Of a stretch of DNA of 12,935 nt, positions 6,961 through 12,935 are shown in pieces. Position numbers and translations under genes: made by a program. Under the pieces are notes generated by a model. It ran no database searches. It was not told where the DNA came from and worked only from the letters and a program-made list of their open reading frames with translations. The number at the start of each line of letters is the position of its first letter. Position 1 is the first letter of the stretch. The DNA comes from CAZWLD01 sp964634685 (GTDB taxonomy: Bacteria > Bacillota_I > Bacilli_A > Acholeplasmatales > JAEDCM01), in the NCBI GenBank assembly GCA_964634685.1, contig CAZWLD010000048.1, forward strand, positions 1 to 12,935, read 5' to 3'.

Positions 6961-7818
6961 CTATTTTCTTTTATTAACATCAACCTGTGGGAATGGAATC
7001 GTAATACCAGCTTTATCAAAGGCGGTCTTAACTGATTCAAGAAGGATAAAATTTAAATTCCAATAATCATCCTTCTTAACCCAAATTCGCGCAACAATAT
7101 CAATTGAGCTTGAATTATGGCGAATGATATTAATAAATGGCTCCGGGCTCTCCAAAGCTAGACCAGCTTTTTTGATACAGCCAAGAATAACCTTTTCGGC
7201 TTTCGAAAAATCATCCGAATAGGAAATCGAAAATTCCATATCAAGTCTTCTAATATCCTTCATACTGTAATTTATGATTGATGAATTGGATAGATTACCA
7301 TTAGGAATCGAAATAACCTTATTATCTGGTGTTACAACCTTCGTATAAATTAAATCGATATTTTCAACTGTCCCCTTCAAATCACCAACCTCGATGAAAT
7401 CACCAATGCGAAATGGTCGCGTAAGTAATATCAAAACACCACCCGCGAAATTCGATAATGAGCCTTGAACCGCTAAACCAATTCCTAACCCGGCTGAAGC
7501 AAAAACCGCCGCTAAGCCAGTTGTTTCTAAGCCTAAATAGCCCATTAATATTAACAAAATAATTATTTTACTACCTTTTCTAAATATTGATAATAAAACT
7601 GTTTCAATGGTCTTATCCACGCTTTTCTTAGCTATTCTCTTCGAAATTTTTCTCGAAATAAAATTAATTATTTTAAAGGAAACAAAGATAATTATAATTG
7701 CGATAATAACCTTAACCCCTGTTGTCAAGCACCATTTGACAAAGCTATTCCAAAGGCCTTCCCAATCAATTTTGCTAAAATCAAAGCTAGGATTTTCTTG
7801 TACCTCTTCTAAAAACAT
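6961..7818 (-). CDS. Small-conductance mechanosensitive channel, MscS family
   Basis: A membrane channel of 285 residues, the size of E. coli MscS, that opens under membrane tension to release solutes on osmotic downshock. Three hydrophobic helices are visible: about 33-53, 80-98 and the Gly/Ala-rich pore helix TM3 (about 101-133, including FASAGLGIGLAVQGSLSNFA). The beta domain follows, with RPFRIGD at 134-140, the family motif IPNG at 171-174, and a C-terminal alpha/beta domain ending in IPFPQVDV (274-281). GGAGA directly follows the TAA of the TPR gene and is 7-8 nt from the ATG, so the genes are co-transcribed. It is the last gene of the operon. Ion selectivity cannot be judged from sequence. 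Confidence 0.93.
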   Translation of the reverse strand: MFLEEVQENPSFDFSKIDWEGLWNSFVKWCLTTGVKVIIAIIIIFVSFKIINFISRKISKRIAKKSVDKTIETVLLSIFRKGSKIIILLILMGYLGLETTGLAAVFASAGLGIGLAVQGSLSNFAGGVLILLTRPFRIGDFIEVGDLKGTVENIDLIYTKVVTPDNKVISIPNGNLSNSSIINYSMKDIRRLDMEFSISYSDDFSKAEKVILGCIKKAGLALESPEPFINIIRHNSSSIDIVARIWVKKDDYWNLNFILLESVKTAFDKAGITIPFPQVDVNKRK

Positions 7819-7830
7819 TATATCATCTCC

Positions 7831-8619
7831 TTAATTTGAAAAAGAACTATCAACATTTCTTTTATTAGTCATTGTTAATAGGGTATCCATTATTCCCTTG
7901 GTTTTATACCAGCTTCGAAAGCTCTGAATACAGTAGGCCGCAGCCTCTTTTCGGGTTTTCGGACGGTAAGAAGGCGCAATGTCATTAGGCTTAATCTTGC
8001 TCATATCAAGTAAAAATCCTACAACAAAGCGATTCCTTTTATGTCCTTCCTCAAGTAAATCAAGAGCCTCATCATATTTTCCCATCCGGAAGCTTACTAA
8101 AGCTTTATTAAAAACCATCATTGTTGAATCATCATAATAATATGTTTCAATTAAATCATTAGCTAGTTTATCCTGATTATTTAAACAATATAAGCTTGTA
8201 AGACGATAACGAATATTTAATGGATCATGGGGTCCGATATTAAGAGCCTCCTCAAAGATTTCAATAGCCTCTTCAAATCTTCCGTGCTCGCAATAAGCTT
8301 CTCCTAAAATTTTTAAAGCCTCAACATATTGCGAAATAATCATAACTTCAACATATTTCGTAACGTCATCTAAGCTTTTAGTTGAGATTCTTCGAGCGAT
8401 TTCAACTGCTTTTCGCAAAAGCTCAATTTCCTTATAGTAATCCTTAGTGATGCTGGCTAATTCAACATAAGCCATAAAATAATCCGGGCATATTTTTAAA
8501 GCCTTATCGATGATATCCTTTTTCATCTTTATTGAATTATCCTCATCAATGTAATACATAACCATAAAGGCTTTTTCATAATCCGTCATTTCATATTCTT
8601 CAAATAATTCTTCTTCCAT
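7831..8619 (-). CDS. TPR-repeat protein of unknown function
   Basis: A cytosolic, acidic, helical protein of 262 residues without signal peptide or membrane segment. The best tetratricopeptide repeats are at about 99-132 (LGEAYCEHGRFEEAIEIFEE) and 166-198 (ALVSFRMGKYDEALDLLEEG). Weaker helical pairs precede them (38-80). The C-terminal block from about 196, with FLLD, PSYRPKTRKEAAAY and FRSWYKT, resembles the end of bacterial ST7-like TPR proteins, though that is from memory. TPRs usually bind other proteins; no partner can be named. The frame reaches a TTG at 8625, but GAGGAG is only 2-3 nt from that TTG and about 8 nt from the ATG at 8619, so ATG 8619 is chosen. It starts 2 bp after the kinase stop and ends 12 bp before mscS, so it is mid-operon. 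Confidence 0.82.
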   Translation of the reverse strand: MEEELFEEYEMTDYEKAFMVMYYIDEDNSIKMKKDIIDKALKICPDYFMAYVELASITKDYYKEIELLRKAVEIARRISTKSLDDVTKYVEVMIISQYVEALKILGEAYCEHGRFEEAIEIFEEALNIGPHDPLNIRYRLTSLYCLNNQDKLANDLIETYYYDDSTMMVFNKALVSFRMGKYDEALDLLEEGHKRNRFVVGFLLDMSKIKPNDIAPSYRPKTRKEAAAYCIQSFRSWYKTKGIMDTLLTMTNKRNVDSSFSN

Positions 8620-8621
8620 AA

Positions 8622-9494
8622 TCAACTCTCCTCAAATTCCTTTTCCTTCATAAAGCCTAAGGCGCCACCACTATATTCAATTTTTTTACTAGCATATTTT
8701 ATAGCCATATTAATTGCATAATATGGATCAGAGGTCTTAAAATAATAATGATTAAAGGCTGTAAATAAAGAATCTCCAGCCCCACGTGTGTTAACAATTT
8801 TTTGACAAGGATAGGCCTCATGATGAGTAATAGTTCCATCCTTTTTAACATACATAAGAGTTCCTTGGGCGCCGCGAGAAATAACAATAATTTCTTTATC
8901 ATATTCCTTGATTAAATCCTGCATAAAGGAATAATATCGATCCTTGATTCCTTCATCGGAAATAAATAAAATATCGGAATATTCCAAAAAATCACGGTTA
9001 AATTCATCATGAATATCCGTTAAAACATGGCAATCACAAGCAATTTTAACTCCTTGAGTTTTATATTTTTTTAAATATGGTCTTGAAAAATTAATATTCG
9101 TTAGGCATGCTAAATCAAAATTTTCTTCTTCAATTTTAGACAAAGGCTTTTCTTGACAATCCTTTAAATCACAATAAATTTTTCTTTTACCTTGATTATC
9201 ATATAAGACCAATGATTCTGGAGTTTCCTTTAAATTCTTTTCAAAATGATAATTTAATTTACAATCATCTAAAAAATCGACAATTGCTTTATTTAAGGAA
9301 TCATCGGCTCCTAAGCTATAAAGAGAAACATCATCACCTAAGGCTTGAAAGGCTAACGACAAATTAAGTCCAACCCCTGATGGTGCCGTTTTTGTTTTAA
9401 AAAAAGCAAATTCAATTGGTTGATAATAAATTGGAAATTCGCCAATATTTAAATTCGTTTCCATATTTACTAATCCAACTACTAGTACCTTCAT
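8622..9494 (-). CDS. PfkB-family carbohydrate kinase
   Basis: A soluble ribokinase-fold kinase of 290 residues that transfers phosphate from ATP to a sugar or nucleoside. The N-terminal strand MKVLVVGLVNMETN is followed by the substrate-side Gly motif APSGVGLNLSLAFQALG (37-53), where the family usually has GGxxxN. The C-terminal signature is VNTRGAGDSLFTAF (234-247), with the anion-hole GAGD at 238-241 and catalytic base D241; an adenine-side segment AIKYASKKIEYSGGALG follows. The usual N-terminal GG is replaced by SG at 39-40, and the family's G-x-N survives as GLN at 42-44. The substrate cannot be assigned: neighbours are not sugar-pathway genes. The start ATG has TAGGGGG about 7 nt upstream and lies 10 bp after the PAP2 stop. 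The stop TGA lies 2 bp before the TPR start. Confidence 0.88.
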   Translation of the reverse strand: MKVLVVGLVNMETNLNIGEFPIYYQPIEFAFFKTKTAPSGVGLNLSLAFQALGDDVSLYSLGADDSLNKAIVDFLDDCKLNYHFEKNLKETPESLVLYDNQGKRKIYCDLKDCQEKPLSKIEEENFDLACLTNINFSRPYLKKYKTQGVKIACDCHVLTDIHDEFNRDFLEYSDILFISDEGIKDRYYSFMQDLIKEYDKEIIVISRGAQGTLMYVKKDGTITHHEAYPCQKIVNTRGAGDSLFTAFNHYYFKTSDPYYAINMAIKYASKKIEYSGGALGFMKEKEFEES

Positions 9495-9504
9495 AAATAA
9501 CCCC

Positions 9505-10455
9505 CTAAAGCATCCTAATTGAATATTCGTAATAGTCCTCGATAAAGGAAACTCGTTCCTTTATTTCCTTCTTTTTCATTTTGACGCGACAAGGGACGGT
9601 AACTAAAATATTATCAATATCATTTTTTCGTTTGATAATAGCAATGACTCGGCAGCGCATTTTTTTCGGTGCTTCATCAATTCCTAAGACATAGCAACGC
9701 ATGTATTTTTTTCGTTCCTTATAATAATCACAAACATACCCCATATTTTCCTCATAGTAAATCGATTGATAATCTGGATCATATGTTCCCTTTGGACGAT
9801 CAATTTCTACCATCAAGGTTCGACAATAAGGAATGTTATTAATATAACCCATTACTAGCATAATTAACATTAGGCCTAAGGAAATACCAGCGAGAACATC
9901 GCTAGGATAATGAACACCTAAATAAATCCTTGATAAAGGAAGACATCCAGGAATGATAAATCCTAAAGCTAAATAAAAGGGATACATTTTTTTATGTCTA
10001 CCATAATTGCAAATTAAGAAAATAACTAAAACAACATAAAACAAATAGGCCGTTTGCGAATGACCTGAGGGGAATGAGTAGCTTGTTGGATAGGAATAAT
10101 CAAAGGGCGGATTAGCGATAAAATACATCAAACCCGGTCTAGGCCTAGCAACTACTGTTTTAATAACATAATTGATTACAGCACTCACCAAAACTACTAA
10201 TGATACTCTCAAGCCAATTCTTCTTCGGTTAGGCAAAATGAGTAAAAAGGCACACAATCCAACAATGGTAACTGCTTCACCCATATAGGAAACAATGACG
10301 AAAAGATGATCAAAAAAATCATTTCTAAAGCTGTGAACAAAAGAAAAAATCATTTCATCATATTCTTTGATATATGGCATTTCAAAAATAATACCTAACA
10401 GCATCGCAAGAAAAATCAAAAAGAAGCCAAAGCTTACAAAGATGTATTTTTTCAT
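9505..10455 (-). CDS. PAP2-family membrane phosphatase fused to an inorganic-pyrophosphatase-like domain
   Basis: A 316-residue two-part protein. Residues 1-205 are a PAP2 (phosphatidic acid phosphatase type 2) membrane enzyme with about six hydrophobic helices and all three catalytic motifs: K99-x6-R106-P107, PSGH at 129-132, and SRIYLGVHYPSD with R176, H182, D186. Such enzymes remove phosphate from lipid pyrophosphates or phosphates (undecaprenyl-PP, PA, PGP) on the outer membrane face. Residues about 211-316 resemble small soluble pyrophosphatase-like proteins of Firmicutes: VEIDRPKGTYDPDY, MGYV, YVLGIDEAP, CRVIAIIKRKNDID and a closing EDYYE. The acidic DGxxxD-type metal motif of true pyrophosphatases is replaced by KERKKYMRCY, so this tail is probably not catalytic. 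The frame extends to an ATG at 10563, but that start would lie upstream of the promoter and next to the SASP terminator. The ATG at 10455 has AGGA about 8 nt upstream and fits the first helix. First gene of its operon. Confidence 0.88.
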   Translation of the reverse strand: MKKYIFVSFGFFLIFLAMLLGIIFEMPYIKEYDEMIFSFVHSFRNDFFDHLFVIVSYMGEAVTIVGLCAFLLILPNRRRIGLRVSLVVLVSAVINYVIKTVVARPRPGLMYFIANPPFDYSYPTSYSFPSGHSQTAYLFYVVLVIFLICNYGRHKKMYPFYLALGFIIPGCLPLSRIYLGVHYPSDVLAGISLGLMLIMLVMGYINNIPYCRTLMVEIDRPKGTYDPDYQSIYYEENMGYVCDYYKERKKYMRCYVLGIDEAPKKMRCRVIAIIKRKNDIDNILVTVPCRVKMKKKEIKERVSFIEDYYEYSIRML

Positions 10456-10467
10456 ATTGAATTCCTG
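10456..10467 (-). promoter_or_regulatory. Ribosome binding site that decides the PAP2 start
   Basis: On the minus strand, CAGGAATTCAAT precedes the ATG at 10455, placing AGGA 8 nt before it. This supports the internal ATG over the longer frame from 10563. Confidence 0.65.
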
Positions 10468-10500
10468 TCCTTTCGCTAAATTTTTACCTATTACCTTTCT

Positions 10501-10530
10501 ATTATACCATATAGTTTGAAAAACGGAACA
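10501..10530 (-). promoter_or_regulatory. Extended -10 promoter of the PAP2-pfkB-TPR-mscS operon
   Basis: The minus strand has TGGTATAAT: a perfect TATAAT (10506-10501) with the upstream TG of an extended -10. A TTCCGT/TTGTTC-like -35 lies 16-19 bp further up. RNA would start near 10494, leaving a leader of about 40 nt before the PAP2 ATG. This is a housekeeping (sigma-A type) promoter and rules out the upstream ATG as the normal start. Confidence 0.75.
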
Positions 10531-10557
10531 AAAAAAGACTACCAATAAATGATAGTC
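10530..10557 (-). terminator. Rho-independent terminator of the SASP gene
   Basis: Thirteen bases after the SASP stop, the minus strand reads GACTATCA, loop TTTAT, TGGTAGTC, then seven Ts: an 8-bp stem with one G-U pair. It isolates the sporulation gene from the operon promoter just downstream. Confidence 0.88.
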
Positions 10558-10570
10558 CTTCATAAAATCA

Positions 10571-10798
10571 TTAACGATTATTTTGGTTATTTTGACCCAT
10601 TTGAGAATTACCTAATTGATTTTGAGCCATTGACACTAAACGACGAGTGATTTCGCCACCAACACTTCCGTTTTGACGACTAGTCGCATCAGGTCCAAGA
10701 TTTACGCCTAATTCATTGGCAATTTCATATTTCATTTGGTTAACGGCTTGTTTAGAGCCAGGAACCACTAATTTGTTACTATTGTTGTAGTTTGACAT
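10571..10798 (-). CDS. Small acid-soluble spore protein, alpha/beta type
   Basis: A 75-residue DNA-binding protein of the SspA/SspB family, which coats forespore DNA and protects it from UV and heat; typical length 60-75. Family features are clear: LVVPGSKQAVNQMKYEIANE (10-29), containing the germination-protease site YE|IANELG (cut after E25); GVNLGPDATSRQNGSVGGEI (31-50), and TRRLVSMAQ (51-59). The tail is rich in Asn and Gln, as usual. ATG is preceded by AGGAGGTGA with 9 nt spacing, an unusually perfect ribosome site fitting a very abundant product. It is a single-gene unit with its own terminator. Expression in the forespore under sigma-G is expected; see the promoter entry. This gene is the main evidence that the organism makes endospores. 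Confidence 0.97.
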   Translation of the reverse strand: MSNYNNSNKLVVPGSKQAVNQMKYEIANELGVNLGPDATSRQNGSVGGEITRRLVSMAQNQLGNSQMGQNNQNNR

Positions 10799-10806
10799 AA
10801 ATGTTG

Positions 10807-10815
10807 TTCACCTCC
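10807..10815 (-). promoter_or_regulatory. Very strong ribosome binding site of the SASP gene
   Basis: AGGAGGTGA on the minus strand fully matches the 16S anti-Shine-Dalgarno and stands 8-9 nt before the ATG at 10798. It is stronger than any other ribosome site in the window. Confidence 0.85.
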
Positions 10816-10845
10816 TGTCGATATTATGATGTGCATAATCCGACA
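10816..10845. repeat. 30-bp imperfect palindrome over the SASP promoter
   Basis: The arms are TGTCG+ATTATG and CATAAT+CGACA, with a one-base asymmetry between the two blocks and a short centre. The arms pair over 11 bp. The -10 CATAATA lies in one arm and the ribosome site begins one base beyond the palindrome. It may be an operator, for example for a SpoVT-like forespore regulator, or the base of a leader hairpin. Confidence 0.6.
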
Positions 10846-10853
10846 AGATATAC
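10822..10853 (-). promoter_or_regulatory. Probable forespore (sigma-G/sigma-F type) promoter of the SASP gene
   Basis: The minus strand carries CATAATA (10828-10822), a full match to the sigma-G -10 consensus CATAMTA. GTATA (10853-10849) fits the -35 GHATR. The gap of 20 bp is longer than the usual 17-18, so the -35 is uncertain. Position before an ssp-type gene makes the -10 credible. Confidence 0.55.
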
Positions 10854-10874
10854 AAAACATTTACATCCATTTTT

Positions 10875-12113
10875 TTACTTTATTTGATCAATAATCTCTG
10901 ATACCTCTAAACCAAGGAAGGTAATGTCTAAATCTGAATCACTTGTTATATCGATGTATTTAGTATTATTTACAGCCTCATCAACAAATTTTTCATAATC
11001 AAAATTTTGTTCGTAAAGCTCACATTTATCTAAGCGGGGAGCGGTTGCTGGATTTTTAGGAACATAAACCGTGCAACAATCCTGAAATGGCTTAATTGAA
11101 ATATCATAGGTGTCGATTTTTTTCGAAATGGCAATGATATCTAACTTATCATATGTACAAACTGGTCTAATAACCGGAATATTGGTTACACTATTAATAA
11201 CCGACATGCTTCCTAAGGTTTGGCTTGCAACCTGTCCAACCGATTCACCATTTACTAAAACCAAGCAATCATTCTTATACGCTAATTTTGTCGCAATGCG
11301 ATACATCATTCTTCGCATAATGGTAATATTATAGGATTCAGGAATATGCTCTAACAATTGCTGGTGAATATCCTTAAAGGGAACCATATGAACTCTAATC
11401 CGATTATGAGGGGCATAAATAGCCATTTTTTTGACTAAATCAATGACCTTTTGCGCTGATTCAATTGATGTCAAGGGTGTTGATTCAAAATGGATACATT
11501 CGATTTCTATCCCTTGCTTCATCGCTAAATATCCCGCAACCGGAGAATCAATTCCTCCCGATAGCATCAATAGTCCTTTTCCGGCAACACCAACCGGGAA
11601 GCCTCCCATTCCTTTTATTTCGCCAGTATATAAATAGCAACCATCAAAACGAAGCTCAGCTGTTAATAAAACCTCGGGATGATGAACATCAACGCTAAAC
11701 ATTCCATCCATGGTTTTTAATACATACCCAGCAACCTCCTTGGATAATTCTTGGCTTGTTAGAGGATAGGTTTTATCAGCTCTTCTACTTTCAACCTTAA
11801 AGGTTTTATGTGAGTGAACCTCATCAGTTAAAAGCTTAACTGCTGTTTCCTTAATTGAATCTAAGGTTTTATCACATTTAACAACTAAGCTATAGGAATA
11901 AAGACCCGAAACATATCCTAATCTTTTGATTACCTCTTTATAGTCTTCACCATTTAATAAAATATATAAGCGATCAAAGGTTTTTTCTATTGTTGCTTTT
12001 GTGCCTTTAAGCTTCGTTTTAACTAAACCTAAAACCATATTTACAAAAACCTTTTGATTTCTTCCTTTTAATGTTAAATCACCATAACGAACTAAAATTC
12101 GATCGTAAATCAT
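10875..12113 (-). CDS. thiI: tRNA uracil 4-sulfurtransferase ThiI
   Basis: A cytosolic enzyme that makes 4-thiouridine at position 8 of tRNA and, in many bacteria, also supplies sulfur for thiamine thiazole synthesis. The chosen form has 412 residues. After a ferredoxin-like start (IYDRILVRYGDLTLKGRNQK), the THUMP RNA-binding domain spans about 60-165. The adenylating PP-loop SGGIDSPVAGYL is at 185-196 and FxSTPLTS follows. PFQDCCTVYVP (342-352) holds the catalytic-type cysteine region. There is no C-terminal rhodanese domain, so this is the Bacillus-type short form, which depends on a partner cysteine desulfurase (NifZ type in B. subtilis); none is adjacent here. The frame extends to a GTG at 12122, but AAAGGTG, which contains that GTG, is the ribosome site for ATG 12113. 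I see no clear terminator before the SASP promoter. Confidence 0.93.
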   Translation of the reverse strand: MIYDRILVRYGDLTLKGRNQKVFVNMVLGLVKTKLKGTKATIEKTFDRLYILLNGEDYKEVIKRLGYVSGLYSYSLVVKCDKTLDSIKETAVKLLTDEVHSHKTFKVESRRADKTYPLTSQELSKEVAGYVLKTMDGMFSVDVHHPEVLLTAELRFDGCYLYTGEIKGMGGFPVGVAGKGLLMLSGGIDSPVAGYLAMKQGIEIECIHFESTPLTSIESAQKVIDLVKKMAIYAPHNRIRVHMVPFKDIHQQLLEHIPESYNITIMRRMMYRIATKLAYKNDCLVLVNGESVGQVASQTLGSMSVINSVTNIPVIRPVCTYDKLDIIAISKKIDTYDISIKPFQDCCTVYVPKNPATAPRLDKCELYEQNFDYEKFVDEAVNNTKYIDITSDSDLDITFLGLEVSEIIDQIK

Positions 12114-12327
12114 CAAAAACACCTTTCTTTCTCTTCAATCAATTTTATCATAATTTATTAAAATATTAAAGAAAATATTTATTTTTATTGTAAGCGTATA
12201 AAATAATATACTTCGAATAATCCTCTATGTCTTCGTGTAAATAAGATTATAGAATATATTTACTAAATATTATAGATTTGAAAAAATAGTAAAAGATTAT
12301 AATTTATTCTATATGGGCTAATAAAAG
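12114..12327. other. thiI leader and AT-rich spacer
   Basis: No gene is visible. On the minus strand TGATAAAAT (12150-12142) is a possible extended -10, and TTTAAT (12170-12165), 17 bp further up, a poor -35. RNA would begin near 12135, giving a short leader with AAAGGTG before the ATG. The rest is over 75 percent A+T with short inverted repeats expected in such DNA. Confidence 0.4.
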
Positions 12328-12370
12328 AAAAAATGGGTCACAATCTGCCACAGTAAATTGTATGTACCCA
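12328..12370 (-). terminator. Terminator-like hairpin downstream of the hypothetical gene
   Basis: On the minus strand TGGGT and ACCCA form an outer stem and ACAAT and ATTGT an inner one, with a small internal loop and a 12-base apical loop, followed by six Ts (12333-12328). Structure and tail fit a terminator, but it lies 86 bp after the hypothetical gene's stop and the stem is interrupted. Confidence 0.5.
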
Positions 12371-12378
12371 CTTAATAT

Positions 12379-12395
12379 ATCTAGGATACCTAGAT
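12379..12395. repeat. Short perfect palindrome ATCTAGG-ATA-CCTAGAT
   Basis: Two 7-bp arms around a 3-base centre, in the spacer between the hypothetical gene and thiI. A third small inverted repeat, GCAC/GTGC at 12417-12430, lies next to it. Role unknown; protein binding site or decayed mobile-element end are both possible. Confidence 0.4.
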
Positions 12396-12455
12396 TAAAT
12401 ATAATATGTAGGAGCTGCACCATAAAGTGCTTCTCTAATTAGTGCCAAAGTAATA

Positions 12456-12839
12456 TTAATTCTTTATATTTTTTTCAATTGTAAGGCCAAATAAAGAACC
12501 TGTATCTGCTATTTGTTTTTTAAATGCCTTTGATATTTGTTTCCAGTAACTTATTCTTTGATCTTTAAAAAGTAATTCAAAAAAAGATTTATTCCTATCA
12601 ATTTTTAAAATGGCATTTTCATTTTTTCTAAAAGAATCAAGAGTCTTTTTTCCTCTACCATTTTCTACAATAGATAGTTCAAATTCACCAAATTGCTGAT
12701 AAGAATACCAATCAACACTTCCATATTTATTAGTGAAACTACACCATATTTCTTTTCCATTAGACTTATAATCAAAGTTGAAACCGTAGTCAGTCATTAA
12801 AAATCCAAGCTCATTTTTAATTATTTCTTCAATTTTCAT
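12456..12839 (-). CDS. Hypothetical cytosolic protein, immunity-like size and style
   Basis: I do not recognise this protein. From the chosen start it has 127 residues, no signal peptide and no membrane segment. It is rich in Lys, Glu, Phe, Trp and Tyr, and predicted alpha/beta: a helix (1-15), probable strands around 19-37 and 40-56 (IWCSF, VDWYSY, FELSIV), then helices in the second half (FFELLFKDQRISYWKQISKA). The frame begins at an ATG at 12851, but GGAGG lies between that ATG and the next one at 12839, with 5-nt spacing, so ATG 12839 is the likelier start. A short open stretch in another frame ends 11 bp inside this gene (TGA at 12831-12829), as if an upstream gene overlapped it. Size, composition and a possible overlapping partner recall immunity proteins of toxin pairs, but nothing proves that. 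Confidence 0.7.
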   Translation of the reverse strand: MKIEEIIKNELGFLMTDYGFNFDYKSNGKEIWCSFTNKYGSVDWYSYQQFGEFELSIVENGRGKKTLDSFRKNENAILKIDRNKSFFELLFKDQRISYWKQISKAFKKQIADTGSLFGLTIEKNIKN

Positions 12840-12935
12840 AATTTCCTCCATCTGCTACGCCCACAAACACCTTATTAAAGTTTGAGTTTCCCCAAAATTA
12901 AATAAGGGTATAAAAAATAAAAATCTGAGGTAAAA
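12829..12935 (-). other. Window edge: possible 3' end of a partial or decayed gene
   Basis: Upstream of the hypothetical gene, one minus-strand frame reads FWGNSNFNKVFVGVADGGN to its stop overlapping the next gene; a TAA lies 22 codons above that stop. The other two frames each give protein-like stretches (FTSDFYFLYPYLILGKLKL; FGETQTLIRCLWA). This could be the frameshifted end of a real gene, or chance. The window ends too soon to decide. Confidence 0.3.

Noticed and set aside
10456..10563. N-terminal extension of the PAP2 protein from an ATG at 10563
   Set aside because: It lies upstream of a perfect extended -10 and just after the SASP terminator, so the operon mRNA would not contain it; AGGA precedes the internal ATG at 10455.
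12114..12327. Riboswitch upstream of thiI (for example TPP)
   Set aside because: No CTGAGA or other TPP box is visible in the leader, and the likely promoter is too close to the start codon to leave room for an aptamer.
12304..12423. 39-codon minus-strand frame from ATG 12423
   Set aside because: No ribosome site, it crosses the palindrome and the terminator-like hairpin, and the translation resembles nothing known.
1..12935. TGA read as tryptophan (Mycoplasma-type code), suggested by the low GC
   Set aside because: gltX, the MutS-like gene and the kinase all end at TGA in sensible places, and Trp codons inside them are TGG.
1..12935. CRISPR array, defence island, integrase or transposase
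   Set aside because: I see no spaced direct repeats and no such proteins in any frame; the only mobile-element trace is the intron-like tail near 458-592.

Overview
The window looks like chromosomal DNA from a low-GC (roughly one third G+C), endospore-forming member of the Bacillota. Evidence: an alpha/beta-type small acid-soluble spore protein (SASP), Bacillus-like Shine-Dalgarno sequences (GGAGG, AGGAGGTGA), U-tailed hairpin terminators, a yybP-ykoY riboswitch, a rhodanese-less ThiI and a tRNA-Glu with encoded CCA. TGA is used as a stop and Trp is TGG, so Mycoplasma-type codes are excluded. A gut Erysipelotrichia/Turicibacter-like Bacilli lineage is a guess from style only. Every supported gene is on the minus strand, so transcription runs from high to low coordinates.

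Layout in transcription order. (1) 12839-12456: an unrecognised 127-residue cytosolic protein, possibly overlapped by the tail of another gene at the window edge, followed by a hairpin-rich spacer. (2) 12113-10875: thiI (tRNA 4-thiouridine synthesis). (3) 10798-10571: a SASP gene with a sporulation-type -10, a 30-bp imperfect palindrome over its promoter, a very strong ribosome site and its own terminator. (4) 10455-6961: an apparent operon under an extended -10 promoter: a PAP2 membrane phosphatase fused to a pyrophosphatase-like tail, a PfkB-family sugar kinase, a TPR protein and an MscS-type channel, closed by a terminator. (5) 6900-3425: a membrane-anchored MutS-like ATPase overlapping gltX, then tRNA-Glu(CUC) 14 bp after the gltX stop, then a weak terminator. 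(6) 3376-629: a yybP-ykoY manganese riboswitch with expression-platform terminator, controlling a P2-type cation ATPase that ends in a terminator. (7) Below 592: what looks like the 3' tail (domains V-VI) of a group II intron, then AT-rich sequence without a convincing gene.

How the genes work together. The riboswitch identifies the ATPase, which by sequence alone would be called a calcium pump, as probably manganese-responsive and likely an Mn2+ (or Mn2+/Ca2+) exporter. gltX and tRNA-Glu place an enzyme and one of its substrates in one apparent transcript. The PAP2/PfkB/TPR/MscS group may share an envelope theme for its two membrane members, but no pathway is clear. The most unusual items are the PAP2-pyrophosphatase-like fusion with apparently lost metal-binding acidic residues, the membrane-anchored MutS relative, the CUC glutamate isoacceptor beside its synthetase, and the palindrome over the SASP promoter. 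No CRISPR array, integrase, transposase or recognised defence system is visible.
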